Source: JAXLRU01 sp046330935 (GTDB lineage Bacteria > Actinomycetota > Actinomycetes > Actinomycetales > Kineosporiaceae). Taken from it: 64,000 bases of DNA. The translations under genes and the position numbers were made by a program. Below the pieces are notes generated by a model. That model was given only the letters and a program-made list of their open reading frames with translations. It was not told the DNA's origin and did no database searches. Position 1 is the stretch's first letter; every line of letters begins with the position of its first letter. The stretch lies in contig JAXLRU010000005.1 in assembly GCA_046330935.1 (NCBI GenBank), positions 536,900-600,899 on the forward strand, written 5' to 3'. Shown in pieces: positions 63,766 through 64,000 of this stretch.

Positions 63766-64000
63766 TCAGCCCATCGCGTGGAACCCGCCGTCGACGTGCA
63801 CGATCTCGGCGGTGGTCGCCGGGAACCAGTCCGACAGCAGCGCGACGCAGGCCTTCGCCGTCGGCTCGGCGTCCTTGATGTCCCAGCCCAGCGGCGAGCG
63901 GCCCGACCAGTTCTCCTCGAAGACCTGGAACCCGGGGATGCTCTTGGCCGCGGTGGTGCGGATGGGGCCCGCGGCGACCAGGTTGACCCGCACGCCGTGC
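63766..64000 (-). CDS. fabI: Enoyl-ACP reductase FabI, C-terminal part (cut by window edge)
   Basis: Only the last 77 codons are inside the window. The sequence VRVNLVAAGPIRTTAAKSIPGF, followed by WDIKDAEPTAKACVALLSDWFPATTAEIVHVDGGFHAMG, is the typical end of FabI/InhA-type short-chain reductases, which complete each cycle of fatty-acid elongation. The catalytic Tyr and Lys lie outside the window. The fabI-sixA order is typical of actinobacteria. Confidence 0.92.
   Translation of the reverse strand, partial: HGVRVNLVAAGPIRTTAAKSIPGFQVFEENWSGRSPLGWDIKDAEPTAKACVALLSDWFPATTAEIVHVDGGFHAMG

Overview
This is a very high-GC (well over 70 %) actinobacterial chromosome segment. Evidence for that placement includes mycothiol ligase MshC, F420-type oxidoreductases, the mshC/SCO1664-like/DUF3090/phosphoglycerate-mutase-like/uppP neighbourhood, a GlgM-type maltose-1-phosphate synthase divergent from glgC, many GTG starts and a strong codon bias to G or C at third positions. 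The gene order and the full RecBCD set would fit a Kineosporia/Kineococcus-like lineage, but the genus is inference only. No phage, IS element, CRISPR array or rRNA is visible.

Layout. 0.2-3.5 kb: a MacB/FtsX-type ABC exporter. 3.6-17.4 kb: conserved core genes (HAD phosphatase, B12-dependent methionine synthase, PAC2 protein, mshC, SCO1664-like kinase-fold protein, DUF3090, histidine phosphatase, uppP with a coupled leader ORF, aldo/keto reductase, acidic protein, DUF5703), then a WXG100-like/alpha-beta-hydrolase fusion and a lipoprotein. 17.4-18.9 kb: M20 peptidase and tRNA-Leu(GAG). 19-26 kb: a secreted block with a GH115 alpha-glucuronidase, an FnIII protein and an IPT/kelch protein, the last two frameshifted. 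26.2-28.6 kb: a clear guanidine-I (ykkC) riboswitch in front of a creatininase-family hydrolase and a type III glutamine-synthetase-like ligase; this is the most interesting element. 28.6-37.3 kb: recC-recB-recD. 37.4-43.7 kb: PPOX protein, methyltransferase-like protein, MMPL exporter, sensor-domain and winged-helix genes, secreted metalloprotease. 43.8-50 kb: DEAD-box helicase, CapA lipoprotein, MarR regulator, degenerate EAL protein, and an Acg-type nitroreductase behind two DosR-like boxes. 50-64 kb: RNA methyltransferase/TauE pair, broken lytic transglycosylase, NfeD-SPFH pair, ABC ATPase, DUF2625, glgM/glgC, LLM oxidoreductase, serB, DMT transporter, Spo0M, SixA and the end of fabI.

Two properties run through the window. 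First, at least a dozen genes have a TAnnnT hexamer exactly 6-8 bases before the start codon, the signature of leaderless transcripts; this fixes several start sites. Second, at least eight genes between 23 and 54 kb carry one-base shifts, most of them at runs of two to six G or C. In recC and the EAL gene a +1 is balanced by a -1. This pattern looks more like homopolymer sequencing error than decay, so several features marked as broken may be intact in the organism.
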